From contig NZ_CANLMP010000006.1 in NCBI RefSeq assembly GCF_947492405.1, positions 248,001-312,000 of the forward strand: DNA of 64,000 bases. The letters run 5' to 3'. This document shows positions 35,872 to 46,300 of the stretch, piece after piece (the first letter of the stretch is position 1; every line of letters starts with the position of its first letter). The DNA comes from an uncultured Aquimarina sp. Its GTDB lineage: Bacteria; Bacteroidota; Bacteroidia; Flavobacteriales; Flavobacteriaceae. A model generated the notes under the pieces. It was given only the letters and a program-made list of their open reading frames with translations, was not told the origin of the DNA and did no database searches. The position numbers and the translations under genes are program-made.

Positions 35872-37269
35872 ATGAAATTTAACCACGAAGAATTCGAAGA
35901 AAATAATTTCTCAATTACTCGCTATGAGTCTATGCTGAGATCTAATGATGTTAAGTTTTTTGATTCTGATGAGTTTGAATCTATTATTCATCACTATCTG
36001 GAAAACGGAAAAATCGCAAAGGCTAAAAAGGCAATTTCCTTAGGACTTTCGCAACATCCGTCTTCTGTAAACTTAAAACTATTACAAGTTGAAATCCTTG
36101 TTTTTGAGGATCGACTAGATAAAGCTGATAATCTTTTAGGTCAACTTCATGCTTTAGAACCTGAAAATGAAGAAATATATATACAAAAAGCAAATATTCT
36201 TTCTAAGCAAAATAATCATATAAAGGCAATAGAATTATTAAGCACAGCACTAGAATACACAGCTGATGAGGCTGATGTATATTCTTTAATCGGAATGGAA
36301 TATCTCTTTATGGATGATTTCGAAAACGCAAAAGTAAATTTTATGAGATGTCTTGAGTCTGATAATCAGGATTACTCTGCGTTATATAATATAATTTATT
36401 GTTTTGACTTCTTAGAGCAGCACGAAGAAGCCATTACGTACCTTAATATGTTTCTGGATAAAAATCCATATTGCGAAGTTGCTTGGCATCAGGTAGGTAA
36501 ACAATATTTCGATCTTAAAGATTACGAAAAAGCTTTAGCTGCGTTTGATTTCGCAATCATTAGTGATGAATATTTTATTGGTGCTTATCTAGAAAAAGGA
36601 AAAGTATTAGAAAAATTAAAACGCTATAATGAAGCTATAGAGAATTATCGTATTACCTTAGAATTAGATGACCCTACTTCTTTTGCGTTATTAAGGATAG
36701 GAAAATGTTTTGAAAAATTGGGTAGTGATGATTTAGCTATACAACATTTTTCTAAAACAGTACATGAAGATCCATTGTTAGATAAAGGTTGGATTGCTAT
36801 TACGGATTTCTACATGAGAAAACGTAATTATCAGAAAGCATTATACTATACAAATAAAGCAATAAGCATTGATGCAGAAAACGTACTGTACTGGAAACGT
36901 TATGCTAAGATCAATAACAGATTAGCTTTCTTTGAAGAAGCTGAACGCGGATACAGAAAAGCATTAGAATTAGGTAATTACGAACTAGAAACATGGCTCA
37001 ATCGATCTGATATTTTAAAATTTATTGGAGAATCTGATGCTGCTATTCAGAACATGCATCAAGCGATAGAATTTTATCCCGAAAATGCGGAAGTGCAATA
37101 TAGGTTAGCTGGATTGCATTATGAAAAGCAAGAATACGATAAAGGAGAATTTCATCTTAGAAAAGCACTGGACTTAGATATAGAATATACTATTGTTCTG
37201 GAGGAACTATTCGAGCGTGTATTTAATCTTACTTTGGTTCAAAATATCATTTCGGAGTATAAATCGTAG
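35872..37269 (+). CDS. Tetratricopeptide repeat protein
   Basis: A 465-residue cytoplasmic protein with no signal peptide and about eleven TPR units from residue 45 to the end, for example EAITYLNMFLDKNPYCEVAWHQVGKQYFDLKDYEKALAAFDFAI and YNEAIENYRITLELDDPTSFALLRIGKCFEKLG. It is probably a scaffold. It stands upstream of the tandem DUF368 genes, an arrangement conserved in flavobacteria. Confidence 0.9.
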   Translation: MKFNHEEFEENNFSITRYESMLRSNDVKFFDSDEFESIIHHYLENGKIAKAKKAISLGLSQHPSSVNLKLLQVEILVFEDRLDKADNLLGQLHALEPENEEIYIQKANILSKQNNHIKAIELLSTALEYTADEADVYSLIGMEYLFMDDFENAKVNFMRCLESDNQDYSALYNIIYCFDFLEQHEEAITYLNMFLDKNPYCEVAWHQVGKQYFDLKDYEKALAAFDFAIISDEYFIGAYLEKGKVLEKLKRYNEAIENYRITLELDDPTSFALLRIGKCFEKLGSDDLAIQHFSKTVHEDPLLDKGWIAITDFYMRKRNYQKALYYTNKAISIDAENVLYWKRYAKINNRLAFFEEAERGYRKALELGNYELETWLNRSDILKFIGESDAAIQNMHQAIEFYPENAEVQYRLAGLHYEKQEYDKGEFHLRKALDLDIEYTIVLEELFERVFNLTLVQNIISEYKS

Positions 37270-37407
37270 TAGAAATTAAATATATAACGAGTATAGCAAA
37301 ACAAGGTGAAAAACTAATTCCACCTTTTAATTTCCTTAAAATTACAGCATACTTTAAATCAAAAAATACATACATTTGTTTGTATAACAATTGCTAAACT
37401 AAAAAGA

Positions 37408-38373
37408 ATGCAACGAAGTCTTAAGGACTATTTGGTTATCTCACTAAAAGGTATTGCTATGGGGGCTGCAGATGTTGTCCCAGGAGTTTCCGGAGGAACT
37501 ATAGCCTTCATCTCAGGAATATATGAGGAACTTATTTCCACAATCAATACGCTAGATCTTAATTTTTTCAAAGTTTGGAAAAGTGAAAGTTTTGGTAATG
37601 CCTGGAAGAAATACAACCTCTCTTTTTTGTTAGCATTATTTATGGGAATAGCCATAAGTATTCTTTCATTAGCAAAAGTAATTAAATGGCTTTTACATAA
37701 TGAACCACTATTGTTATGGTCATTTTTCTTTGGACTGGTATTAGCTAGTATCCTGTATATTGGTAAACAAATAACCTCATGGAACCCAAAAGTTTTTCTT
37801 AGCATCATACTTGCGGCTGTTATTTCTTATTTTATTACTGTAGCAGAACCTGTAGCATCACCAGAAAGTCTTTGGTATTTACTTTTTTGCGGTTTTATTG
37901 CAATTATCGCGATGATTTTACCAGGTGTTTCAGGAGCTTTTATTCTATTAATTCTTGGAGCATATGAAACCTTTATAGGTATTCTTAATCAATTTAGAGA
38001 AGGATTAACAACTCTGGATTTTGATATGTTATGGCAAGCTTTTTATAAAATAGTGATCATAGCTATCGGTGCCGTTACTGGCTTAAAGCTGTTCTCTAAA
38101 ATATTAAACTGGATGTTCAATAACCATAAAAACGTGACTTTAGCCCTTCTTACAGGTTTTATGATAGGATCTTTAAATAAGATATGGCCTTGGAAAAAAG
38201 TACTATCCTGGAGAACAAACTCAGAAGGATTAGAGGTTCCCTTTATTGAAAAAAGCATCTTACCCACAAATTTTGATGGAGATCCTAGAATTATTTGGGC
38301 ATTAATTTTTGTCTCTATTGGCTTTCTATTAATTCTTATACTAGAACGTCTAGCAATAAAAAAAGACGATTAA
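37408..38373 (+). CDS. DUF368 membrane protein, copy 1 (PopT-like)
   Basis: A 321-residue inner-membrane protein with about nine helices. It shows the duplicated family motif: GAADVVPGVSGGTIAFISGIYEEL (about 17-40) and MILPGVSGAFILLILGAYE (about 170-188). DUF368 proteins (PopT) are implicated in recycling the polyprenyl-phosphate carrier for cell-wall and LPS sugars across the membrane. The second DUF368 gene starts 3 bases after this stop. Confidence 0.9.
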   Translation: MQRSLKDYLVISLKGIAMGAADVVPGVSGGTIAFISGIYEELISTINTLDLNFFKVWKSESFGNAWKKYNLSFLLALFMGIAISILSLAKVIKWLLHNEPLLLWSFFFGLVLASILYIGKQITSWNPKVFLSIILAAVISYFITVAEPVASPESLWYLLFCGFIAIIAMILPGVSGAFILLILGAYETFIGILNQFREGLTTLDFDMLWQAFYKIVIIAIGAVTGLKLFSKILNWMFNNHKNVTLALLTGFMIGSLNKIWPWKKVLSWRTNSEGLEVPFIEKSILPTNFDGDPRIIWALIFVSIGFLLILILERLAIKKDD

Positions 38374-38376
38374 CAC

Positions 38377-39405
38377 ATGGCAGAAAACACCAGAACGTTT
38401 AGCGACAAGTTTTTTTTAGTCATTAAAGGTCTGGCTATGGGAGCGGCTAACAAAGTACCTGGTGTATCAGGCGGAGTCGTGGCGTTTGTTGCTGGTTTTT
38501 ATGAAGAATTTATTTATTCTTTACAAAAAATAAATCTTAAGGCATTTAAACTCTTTATTAATTTTAGATTTAAAAGCTTCTGGAGGTATATAAATGGCCG
38601 TTTTTTAGCACTGCTAATTTTAGGAATGCTAATAAGTTATTTCAGTGTTTCCAAAATTCTCGATTATCTTATTATCCACTATGAATTATATGTTTGGGCA
38701 GCTTTTTTCGGGATGATTATAGGCTCTATATATTATATAGTAAAAGACTTTGATGATTGGAGCAGACGTAATATCTGCTTTATTATTATTGGAATAATAG
38801 TAGGTATTAGTATTAGCCTACTAGAGCCCGCTAAGGAAAATGATAATTTGTTTTTTGTATTTTTCTGCGGTATTGTGGGTGTTTCAGGCATGACATTACC
38901 TGGATTATCCGGTTCATTTATTCTTATACTTTTTGGAAATTATGTATTGTTATTAGTGGACTCGGTAAATGCTTTATACGATACTATTGCCGACCTTATA
39001 CAATGGGATTTGTTCTTTATGGAAAATGCCAGGAGAATACGATTACTCAAAGTTCTTGTAGTTTTCAGTTTAGGATCAATTACCGGTTTAGTAACATTAT
39101 CACATTTTTTAGGATACGTATTAAAACACTATAAAAATGCAACCTTTGCTGCAATTATTGGTTTTATAACCGGATCACTAGGTGTTGTTTGGCCTTGGAA
39201 ATACAAGATGTATAAACAAAATGATTTAGGAGAAATTCTAATTGATGCGCAAGGCAATCCTATTCTTGATAATTATGATCGTTATCTTCCAGATCTAACT
39301 ATTACTCCAACATATATTGCCTTCTTTTTCGTATTAGTAGGCATTGCTATTGTACTTTGGTTAGAGTGGTACGGTGAAAGAACCCTAAAAATTAAACCAA
39401 AATGA
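38377..39405 (+). CDS. DUF368 membrane protein, copy 2 (PopT-like)
   Basis: A 342-residue paralogue of the preceding protein, with GAANKVPGVSGGVVAFVAGFYEEF and MTLPGLSGSFILILFGNY. Note the change from GAADVVPG to GAANKVPG, which replaces the acidic residue of the first motif, so the two copies may differ in substrate or form a heterodimer. The start overlaps no gene; the stop overlaps aroE by 4 bases (ATGA). Confidence 0.9.
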   Translation: MAENTRTFSDKFFLVIKGLAMGAANKVPGVSGGVVAFVAGFYEEFIYSLQKINLKAFKLFINFRFKSFWRYINGRFLALLILGMLISYFSVSKILDYLIIHYELYVWAAFFGMIIGSIYYIVKDFDDWSRRNICFIIIGIIVGISISLLEPAKENDNLFFVFFCGIVGVSGMTLPGLSGSFILILFGNYVLLLVDSVNALYDTIADLIQWDLFFMENARRIRLLKVLVVFSLGSITGLVTLSHFLGYVLKHYKNATFAAIIGFITGSLGVVWPWKYKMYKQNDLGEILIDAQGNPILDNYDRYLPDLTITPTYIAFFFVLVGIAIVLWLEWYGERTLKIKPK

Positions 39406-40130
39406 ACATATACGGATTACTAGGCAGAGATATAGGTTATTCTTTTTCTAGAAACTATTTTTCTAATAAATTCAGCAAAGAAAACCTAAAATGTCAGTAT
39501 CAGAATTTTGATCTTCAAACAATTGGTGAGCTAAAAAACATCATACAGCAAACCGATGTAAAGGGAATGAATGTAACTATCCCATATAAAGAAGAAGTTA
39601 TTTCTTATCTAGATACATTAGACCCTATTGCGAAAGAAATTGGAGCTGTAAACGTTATTAAATTTGAAAGCAACGGAAAACTAACAGGATACAACAGTGA
39701 TTATTATGGTTTTACGGAGTCTTTAAAACCTTTACTTAACGAAACGATCAAAAAGGCTTTAATTCTAGGAACTGGTGGAGCATCTAAAGCAATAGCATAT
39801 GCATTGAATAACTTAAATATTGAACATGTTTTTGTTTCGCGAAATCCAGATTTCAAGGAACTTAGTTACAATGATCTGGATGAGGATATCATAAAAGATT
39901 TTAAACTAATTATTAATTGCACACCTTTAGGAACTCATCCTAACACAGAAAATTATCCGGATATTCCTTATGAATACTTAGGTAAAAATCACGTGCTGTA
40001 TGATCTCATCTATAATCCAGAAGAAACAACCTTTATGAAAAAAGGTAAACAAAAAGGAGCAACAACTTCTAATGGACTGAATATGCTTGTTTTACAAGCA
40101 GAAAAGTCTTGGGAAATCTGGAATCAATAA
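39402..40130 (+). CDS. aroE: Shikimate dehydrogenase
   Basis: A 242-residue NADPH-dependent enzyme reducing 3-dehydroshikimate to shikimate in the aromatic amino acid pathway. Seen: YGLLGRDIGYSFSRNYF (substrate site), MNVTIPYKEEVI with the catalytic lysine, and NVI...GYNSDYYGF. The Rossmann motif is LGTGGASKAIAYAL, then INCTPLGTHP and GLNMLVLQAEKSWEIW close the protein. It is shorter than E. coli AroE (272), as usual in Bacteroidota. Translationally coupled to the DUF368 gene. Confidence 0.94.
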   Translation: MNIYGLLGRDIGYSFSRNYFSNKFSKENLKCQYQNFDLQTIGELKNIIQQTDVKGMNVTIPYKEEVISYLDTLDPIAKEIGAVNVIKFESNGKLTGYNSDYYGFTESLKPLLNETIKKALILGTGGASKAIAYALNNLNIEHVFVSRNPDFKELSYNDLDEDIIKDFKLIINCTPLGTHPNTENYPDIPYEYLGKNHVLYDLIYNPEETTFMKKGKQKGATTSNGLNMLVLQAEKSWEIWNQ

Positions 40131-40271
40131 TATTCTTGTTTTTTAGACACAAAATTATCCATTAGATCATAATTAAGTAATTCCTAAAACCGATCATTTG
40201 CTTTGAGTTTATATAAGATGTTAGTATCTTAGTCAATCCTTAACCTCAGACAAACAAAAACATTTTATATA

Positions 40272-42395
40272 ATGTCCACACACGATAACCTGCCTAAGGC
40301 AGATGGAAATGAAGAGAATAAGACCAAAACTTTAGAAGAGAAATTAGAAAATCCTGTTTCTGAAGCAACGGAATTGGATTCTGAAACTCAAGAGTCACAG
40401 GATAAAAAACCTGAAGAAATCACTAAAGTAGAAGAGTCTGTTGAGGACAGCATACCTGCTGAAGAGTCTCCAACTGGTGAAAACATTTCAAATACTGAAG
40501 TACAAAAAGAAAGCACAGAACCTACTGAAGCACCTCCGGTTATCGAAGACACACCAAATACTGAAGTAGAAAAAGAAAGTGCAGAATCTACAGAAACACC
40601 TCATGATGAAATCCAGAGTGAAATGGATGAGGCAGTCGCAAAGGATAGCGAGGACGAAAGTAAGTTGGAACGTCATGATATCGAAAAGAAGGATTATCAT
40701 GCAATGAATAAGGATGAGCTTATATCTGAATTAAGGCGTTTGATAAAAAGCGAGAAAATACAAGCTATCAAAGAACATGTAGAGGAAATTAAAACCGAGT
40801 TTAATGCTAAATTTAACGAAGAAGTAGAACAGAAAAAAGATGAATTTTTAGCTGATGGTGGAAATATAATAGACTTCTACTACTCTACTCCTCTGAAAAA
40901 AGAATTTAATTCTGTTTACTTTGATTATAAAGAGAAAAGAAACGCATACTATCAAAACCTTAAGAAAGATCTTCAAGCAAATCTGCAGAAGAGATTAGAT
41001 ATTATTGAAGAACTAAAAGGTTTGTTAAATGTAGAAGAGAATATCAATACTACATACAATCATTTTAAAGAAATTAAAGAGAGATGGCATAATGCTGGTC
41101 CAATTCCAAGAGATAAATACAATACCGTTTGGAACACATACCATCATCACACAGAAAATTTTTATGATTTTCTGCATCTAAACAGAGATTTTAGAGATCT
41201 GGATTTTAAACATAATCTAGAACAGAAACTTAAAATTATAGAACGTGCTACCGAGTTAGCGCAGGAAACGGATGTTAATAGAGCATTTAGAGAATTGCAA
41301 ATTCTTCACAAAATGTGGAAAGAAGATTTGGGACCTGTTGCCAAAGAATATAGAGAGCCTATCTGGGAAAAATTCAGCGCGCTTACCAAACAAATTCACG
41401 AAAACCGTCAGCAATTTTTTAAAGTACAAGACAAGGTTTATGAAAAAAATCTAGAGGTAAAACAAGAAATTATTGCTAAAATCATCGAAGTTGCTGCTGA
41501 ACATCCGAAAAATCACGGAGGTTGGCAACAAAAGATCAAAGAGATAGAAGCGCTAAGAGAAGAGTTTTTTAAAGCTGGAAAAGTACCTTCTAGCGCAAAT
41601 GAAGAAACCTGGGGTCAGTTTAAAGGTGCGGTAAGAGATTTTAATAGAAATAAAAACGCTTTTTACAAGAGTCTTAAAAAAGATCAGTTCGATAATCTAA
41701 ACAAGAAAATGGAACTTATCAAAATTGCAGAAGATAATAAGGATAGTGATGATTTTTCTGTTACCACTCCATTAATGAAAAAGATTCAAGCAGATTGGAA
41801 AAAAATTGGACATGTACCGCGTAAGGATAGCGATAGAATCTGGAAAAGGTTTAAAGATGCTTGTAACGCCTATTTTGATCGTATTCACGCTGAAAAAAAT
41901 GAAGCTAATAAGGAAGAAATCGCTTCTTATGAAAAAAAGCTAGCCCATATTGAAGCATTAAAAGAACTAAAACTATCCGGTGATCCTAAAAATGATCTTG
42001 ATACCATTAAAGAAAATATAAGTATTTGGAAAACGATAGGTAGAGTTCCTTACAAAAAACGTAACATCGAGTCTGATTACAATAAGGTATTAGATGGTCT
42101 TTTTGAGCAGTTAAACTTAAGCAGGCAAGAGACTGAAATGATCAAATACGAGAATAAACTTAGTTCACTTGCAAATCAATCTGATGATCGAGCACTGAGA
42201 AATGAGCAAAATTTCATACGTAAAAAGATTGAAGAGGTTCATAGCGAAATACGTCAATTAGAAAATAATCTACAATTCTTTAAACACGCAGATGACAATA
42301 ATCCGCTGGTAATCGAAGTGCGAAAAAATATCGAAAAACATAAAGAAAGTCTCGAAGTTTGGAAAAATAAATTAAAGAAAATTAAGCAACTCTAA
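40272..42395 (+). CDS. DUF349 repeat protein
   Basis: 707 residues. An acidic, Glu/Thr/Pro-rich N-terminal tail (about 1-125) contains an imperfect 22-residue repeat. About six DUF349 helical repeats then run to the C terminus, each with the W-K-x-G-x-VP/IPR-K pattern: ERWHNAGPIPRDKYNTVW, WKKIGHVPRKDSDRIWKRF, WKTIGRVPYKKR. A coiled coil closes the protein. DUF349 proteins are cytoplasmic and uncharacterised in this phylum; the conserved position next to aroE recurs. Confidence 0.88.
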   Translation: MSTHDNLPKADGNEENKTKTLEEKLENPVSEATELDSETQESQDKKPEEITKVEESVEDSIPAEESPTGENISNTEVQKESTEPTEAPPVIEDTPNTEVEKESAESTETPHDEIQSEMDEAVAKDSEDESKLERHDIEKKDYHAMNKDELISELRRLIKSEKIQAIKEHVEEIKTEFNAKFNEEVEQKKDEFLADGGNIIDFYYSTPLKKEFNSVYFDYKEKRNAYYQNLKKDLQANLQKRLDIIEELKGLLNVEENINTTYNHFKEIKERWHNAGPIPRDKYNTVWNTYHHHTENFYDFLHLNRDFRDLDFKHNLEQKLKIIERATELAQETDVNRAFRELQILHKMWKEDLGPVAKEYREPIWEKFSALTKQIHENRQQFFKVQDKVYEKNLEVKQEIIAKIIEVAAEHPKNHGGWQQKIKEIEALREEFFKAGKVPSSANEETWGQFKGAVRDFNRNKNAFYKSLKKDQFDNLNKKMELIKIAEDNKDSDDFSVTTPLMKKIQADWKKIGHVPRKDSDRIWKRFKDACNAYFDRIHAEKNEANKEEIASYEKKLAHIEALKELKLSGDPKNDLDTIKENISIWKTIGRVPYKKRNIESDYNKVLDGLFEQLNLSRQETEMIKYENKLSSLANQSDDRALRNEQNFIRKKIEEVHSEIRQLENNLQFFKHADDNNPLVIEVRKNIEKHKESLEVWKNKLKKIKQL
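40491..40622 (+). repeat. 66-bp imperfect tandem repeat in the DUF349 gene
   Basis: Two 66-base units (starting 40491 and 40557) encode NTEVQKESTEPTEAPPVIED and NTEVEKESAESTETP in the acidic tail, consistent with slippage expansion of a disordered region. Confidence 0.6.
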
Positions 42396-42404
42396 TATTC
42401 CAAT

Positions 42405-43031
42405 ATGAATTGTGCTCTTTGTGGCTCACAAACCTCAGAATTTTCTGTTGTACACAAACGAGCATACCATCACTGTTCTAATTGTGATGCTATTTCATTA
42501 CATCCTTCCTATTTCCTTTCTAATGATAAAGAAAGGAATAGATATGAAATACATAACAATGATGTTACAGATTCGGGGTATCAAAATTTCGTATCTCCAA
42601 TCGTTAATGCTATTATAAAAGACTACGATAAGAGTCATATAGGTTTAGATTTCGGGAGTGGTAGCGACCCTGTTATTACTACCATGCTCAGAAATCAACA
42701 ATATACTATTACTACATATGATCCATTCTTTGATCCTAATTCAAAAGCATTACAACGAACATATGATTATATTGCCTGTTGTGAGGTAATGGAACATTTT
42801 TATCACCCTAATAAAGAGTTCAAATTATTACATTCATTATTAAAAAACAAAGGAAGGCTATACTGCAAGACATATCTTTATGATGAATCTATTGATTTTG
42901 ATTCTTGGTGGTACAAGAATGATTCTACACATGTATTTTTCTACACCAAAAAAACATTAAATTGGATTAAAGAAAATTTCAATTTTAATGAAGTGATTAT
43001 TTATAAAAAACTCATCTGCTTTAGAAAATAA
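42405..43031 (+). CDS. Class I SAM-dependent methyltransferase with N-terminal zinc knuckle
   Basis: 208 residues. The N terminus carries CALC (3-6) and CSNC (about 25-28), a likely zinc site. The SAM-binding core begins HIGLDFGSGSDPVITTML, with YDPFFDP and YIACCEVMEHFYHPNKEF downstream (Methyltransf_23 type). It starts 9 bases after the DUF349 gene. The substrate is unknown; zinc-knuckle methyltransferases often act on RNA, proteins or sugars. Confidence 0.87.
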   Translation: MNCALCGSQTSEFSVVHKRAYHHCSNCDAISLHPSYFLSNDKERNRYEIHNNDVTDSGYQNFVSPIVNAIIKDYDKSHIGLDFGSGSDPVITTMLRNQQYTITTYDPFFDPNSKALQRTYDYIACCEVMEHFYHPNKEFKLLHSLLKNKGRLYCKTYLYDESIDFDSWWYKNDSTHVFFYTKKTLNWIKENFNFNEVIIYKKLICFRK

Positions 43032-43305
43032 ATTTCACATCCTCTTTTTATAGAAAATTTGGTTTTAATACTACTTAAAAGAGCTACTATAAAAAATCTT
43101 ATCAACACGAAAACGTTTGAGTAACTCAATTGATATTCAAGCGAATTATTATTACCTAAATTGCTAATTCAACATTTTTTTTATTAAAAAAATAACATTG
43201 TATTAATATTTTTAAAATTTTTATTTTGATATGACAATTTAGACATCTACTTCATAAAAGAAGAGTAAAATTTCACACAAGACACAAACACAAACACTAA
43301 AATTC

Positions 43306-46300
43306 ATGAAAAACTCACTACCCAAACTCCTTGGCCTTCTTGGTCTATGGAGCTTACTATTAAATTCTTATTTAATAACCGCGCAAACGGATTTTAGAGA
43401 AGAAACGATTTATTTTTTAATGACTTCTCGTTTCTTTGACGGAGATCCTAATAATAATGCTCCCACAGAATGGTCTTCTTACAATCCAGATCCCGAAATA
43501 AACCCAACTATTACAGATCCTGATGATGTAACCTGGAAAGGAGATTTCAAGGGGTTGATTCAAAAATTAGATTACATAAAAGACCTTGGTTTTACAGCAA
43601 TCTGGATTACTCCTATCGTACATAATCGTAGTCCATTAGATTATCACGGATACCATGCTTGGGATTTCACGAAAGTAGATCCACGTTTAGAATCTCCTGG
43701 AGCTACGTTTCAAGATTTAATTAACGAAATTCATGCACGCGATATGAAAATTGTACTGGATGTTGTCACCAATCATGCAGGACGGTTTGGAATAAAAGAT
43801 GTAGCCGAAATAAAATATAATACAGACCCAACAAAACCTTGGTTTGCTCCAGATAATCCTAGTTGGGAATATGACGGCATAACACCTAATCCAGAAGATG
43901 GGCTCATATGGAGTAGAGCTAATTTAGCAAAAATGCCACCTCCATATAATGAGGATCTATCACAACATAATTTTCCAGGAAAAGAGAGTTATGTTGATAC
44001 TTCTGATCCAGATTGGTATCATCATTCCGGAAACGGTTTCGCTCAAGGTTTTGACGATGTAGAAAATCTACAAAATAGAGCTCTAGCAGGAGACACTCCT
44101 GATCTTAATACGGGCAGTCAAGTTGTTAGAGATTACCTTGTCAATGCATATGCTACTTATATCAATATGGGAGTAGATGCTTTCCGTTGGGATACAGTTA
44201 AACATATGAGTAGAGAGGACATTATTTATTTCTATGATGCTTTTAAAGCTATAAACCCTGACCTATTCATTTTCGGAGAAGTAGCACAAAAACGTCACGA
44301 ATTACATCCTGTAGAAGAAACCAATCCTCATTATTATACTTGGAGAGGAGAAGTTAACAATTCTCAGCCATTAGATCTTGCCGTAATTGATTTCTTTGGA
44401 GAAGCTACTTTTCACGGTACGTTTGAAGAAGGGCAATCTTTTCCAACGGTTAAAGCCGCCGCTAGATATGATAATTTATATAGTGATCCCTCGACACTGG
44501 TAACCTGGTTAGATAATCACGATTTTGGTCCCAATAATGACTGGAATAGACGTTATGGAGGTTCTGATGAGAATTTAGCTGCGTGTATGAATTTTATGTT
44601 TACTTGGAGAGGAATTCCAACCGTATATTATGGAACGGAAATGCGTTTCAAAGCTGGCGAATTTAATGACATTCATAATGAAGCAGGAATTAGAGAATCA
44701 ATTAATAATACCGGAAGAGCGTATTATGGAGATGTTATAGATCAAGCTCCAAATCATAAAATATACCAACATATTAAAAAGCTAAATGCTATACGTAAAG
44801 CAGTTCCTGCATTACAAAAAGGAAGCTGGGATTGGAAAGATGCTCCTGGTAATGCCGTTTCTTATCGCAGAGTACACCAAGGTAGCGAAGTTGCTGTAGG
44901 ATTAGCCAAAGATGGTGATGCTTCATTTAGTATTTCAGGAATGACAAATGGTTTGTATAGAGATGCTGTGACGGGTCGCGAAATTGCAGCACAAAATGGT
45001 GTATTAAACTTTACCGTAACTTCTGGTTCTGCCGGAATATATGTATTAAACGGGCCTGGTCTAATTGGCGGCTGTGGCGGAGGATTCTTTGAAAACTGTG
45101 TTAACGGCCCTAGTAATCCAGTCGTAATCATTAATCCAAACACTACAAACTCCGAAAATCCAATACAAGTTACGATGGAAGCTGTTGGAGGAGCTGGTGC
45201 TCCATACAGTATTTACTATACTATCAACGGATCAAATCCTAGCACTTCTAGTTCTCAGTATACTGGTTCTTTCACGATTTCAGAATCTACTACTATTAAA
45301 GCGATTGCTTTTGACAAAGATGGAACTGCATCTGATATAATTACAAAGAACTATCGGATTGGTCCAATCGAAGGTTTACACGTTTATTTTAAAAAACCTT
45401 CTTCTTGGACACAAGCCAATGTACACTATTGGAATGAATCTCCAGATGTTTTACCTCCAAGTACTTGGCCAGGAACACAAATGAGTCAAATTGATAATTC
45501 TGATTGGTATGAATATATTTTCGAAGGAGTCCAAAGTACTAATCTACTCTTTAATGATAATGGAGGTGCAAAAACCGATGACTTAACAAGAGATAGAGAT
45601 GGATGGTTTGATAATGGAACTTGGTATGATACAGACCCTAGAAATACCGAAAATACTCCTCCTACAATAGTAATGTCTCCTGATGGAGGTTCTTTTGTGG
45701 AAGGAGAAACTGTAACCGTTTCACTTAGTGCTACTGATAACTCTCCTGGAGGAATCGAAATTTATTATACACTTAATGGAGATGAACCTAACACTTCTTC
45801 AATAAGATATACCTCATCAATAGCTATAACATCAGATACTACTGTAAGAGCTATTGCATATGACACAGAAGGCTTATCTTCTGAAGTTGTAAGTAATTCA
45901 TTCACTTTTTCCGAAACAACCAATTCGATGACCGTTTATTATAAAGGACCGTTATCAAATCCAAATATTTATTACTGGAATACAACTCCGATAGCATCGA
46001 CAGTCCCTTGGCCGGGAGCTACTATGACCAATATTGGTAATGACTGGTATTCATTTACATTTAATGGTGTTAGTTGTGCCAATATAATTTTTAATGGAAA
46101 TGGAGCTAACCAAACCGAAGATTTACAGAGGTGTGGAGATGGATGGTTTTATAATGGAACTTGGTACGATAGTAATCCTGAAGAAAGTCAGGATCTAACA
46201 GTATACTTCAAACCTGATTCATATACATCTCCAACTATTTACTTTTGGAATACTACTCCTTCAGGGTTAACAACTTCATGGCCTGGAGAATCTATGACAG

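Noticed and set aside
37428..37808. 126-codon minus-strand frame inside the first DUF368 gene
   Set aside because: Fully antisense to a conserved membrane protein; sequence shows no family features.
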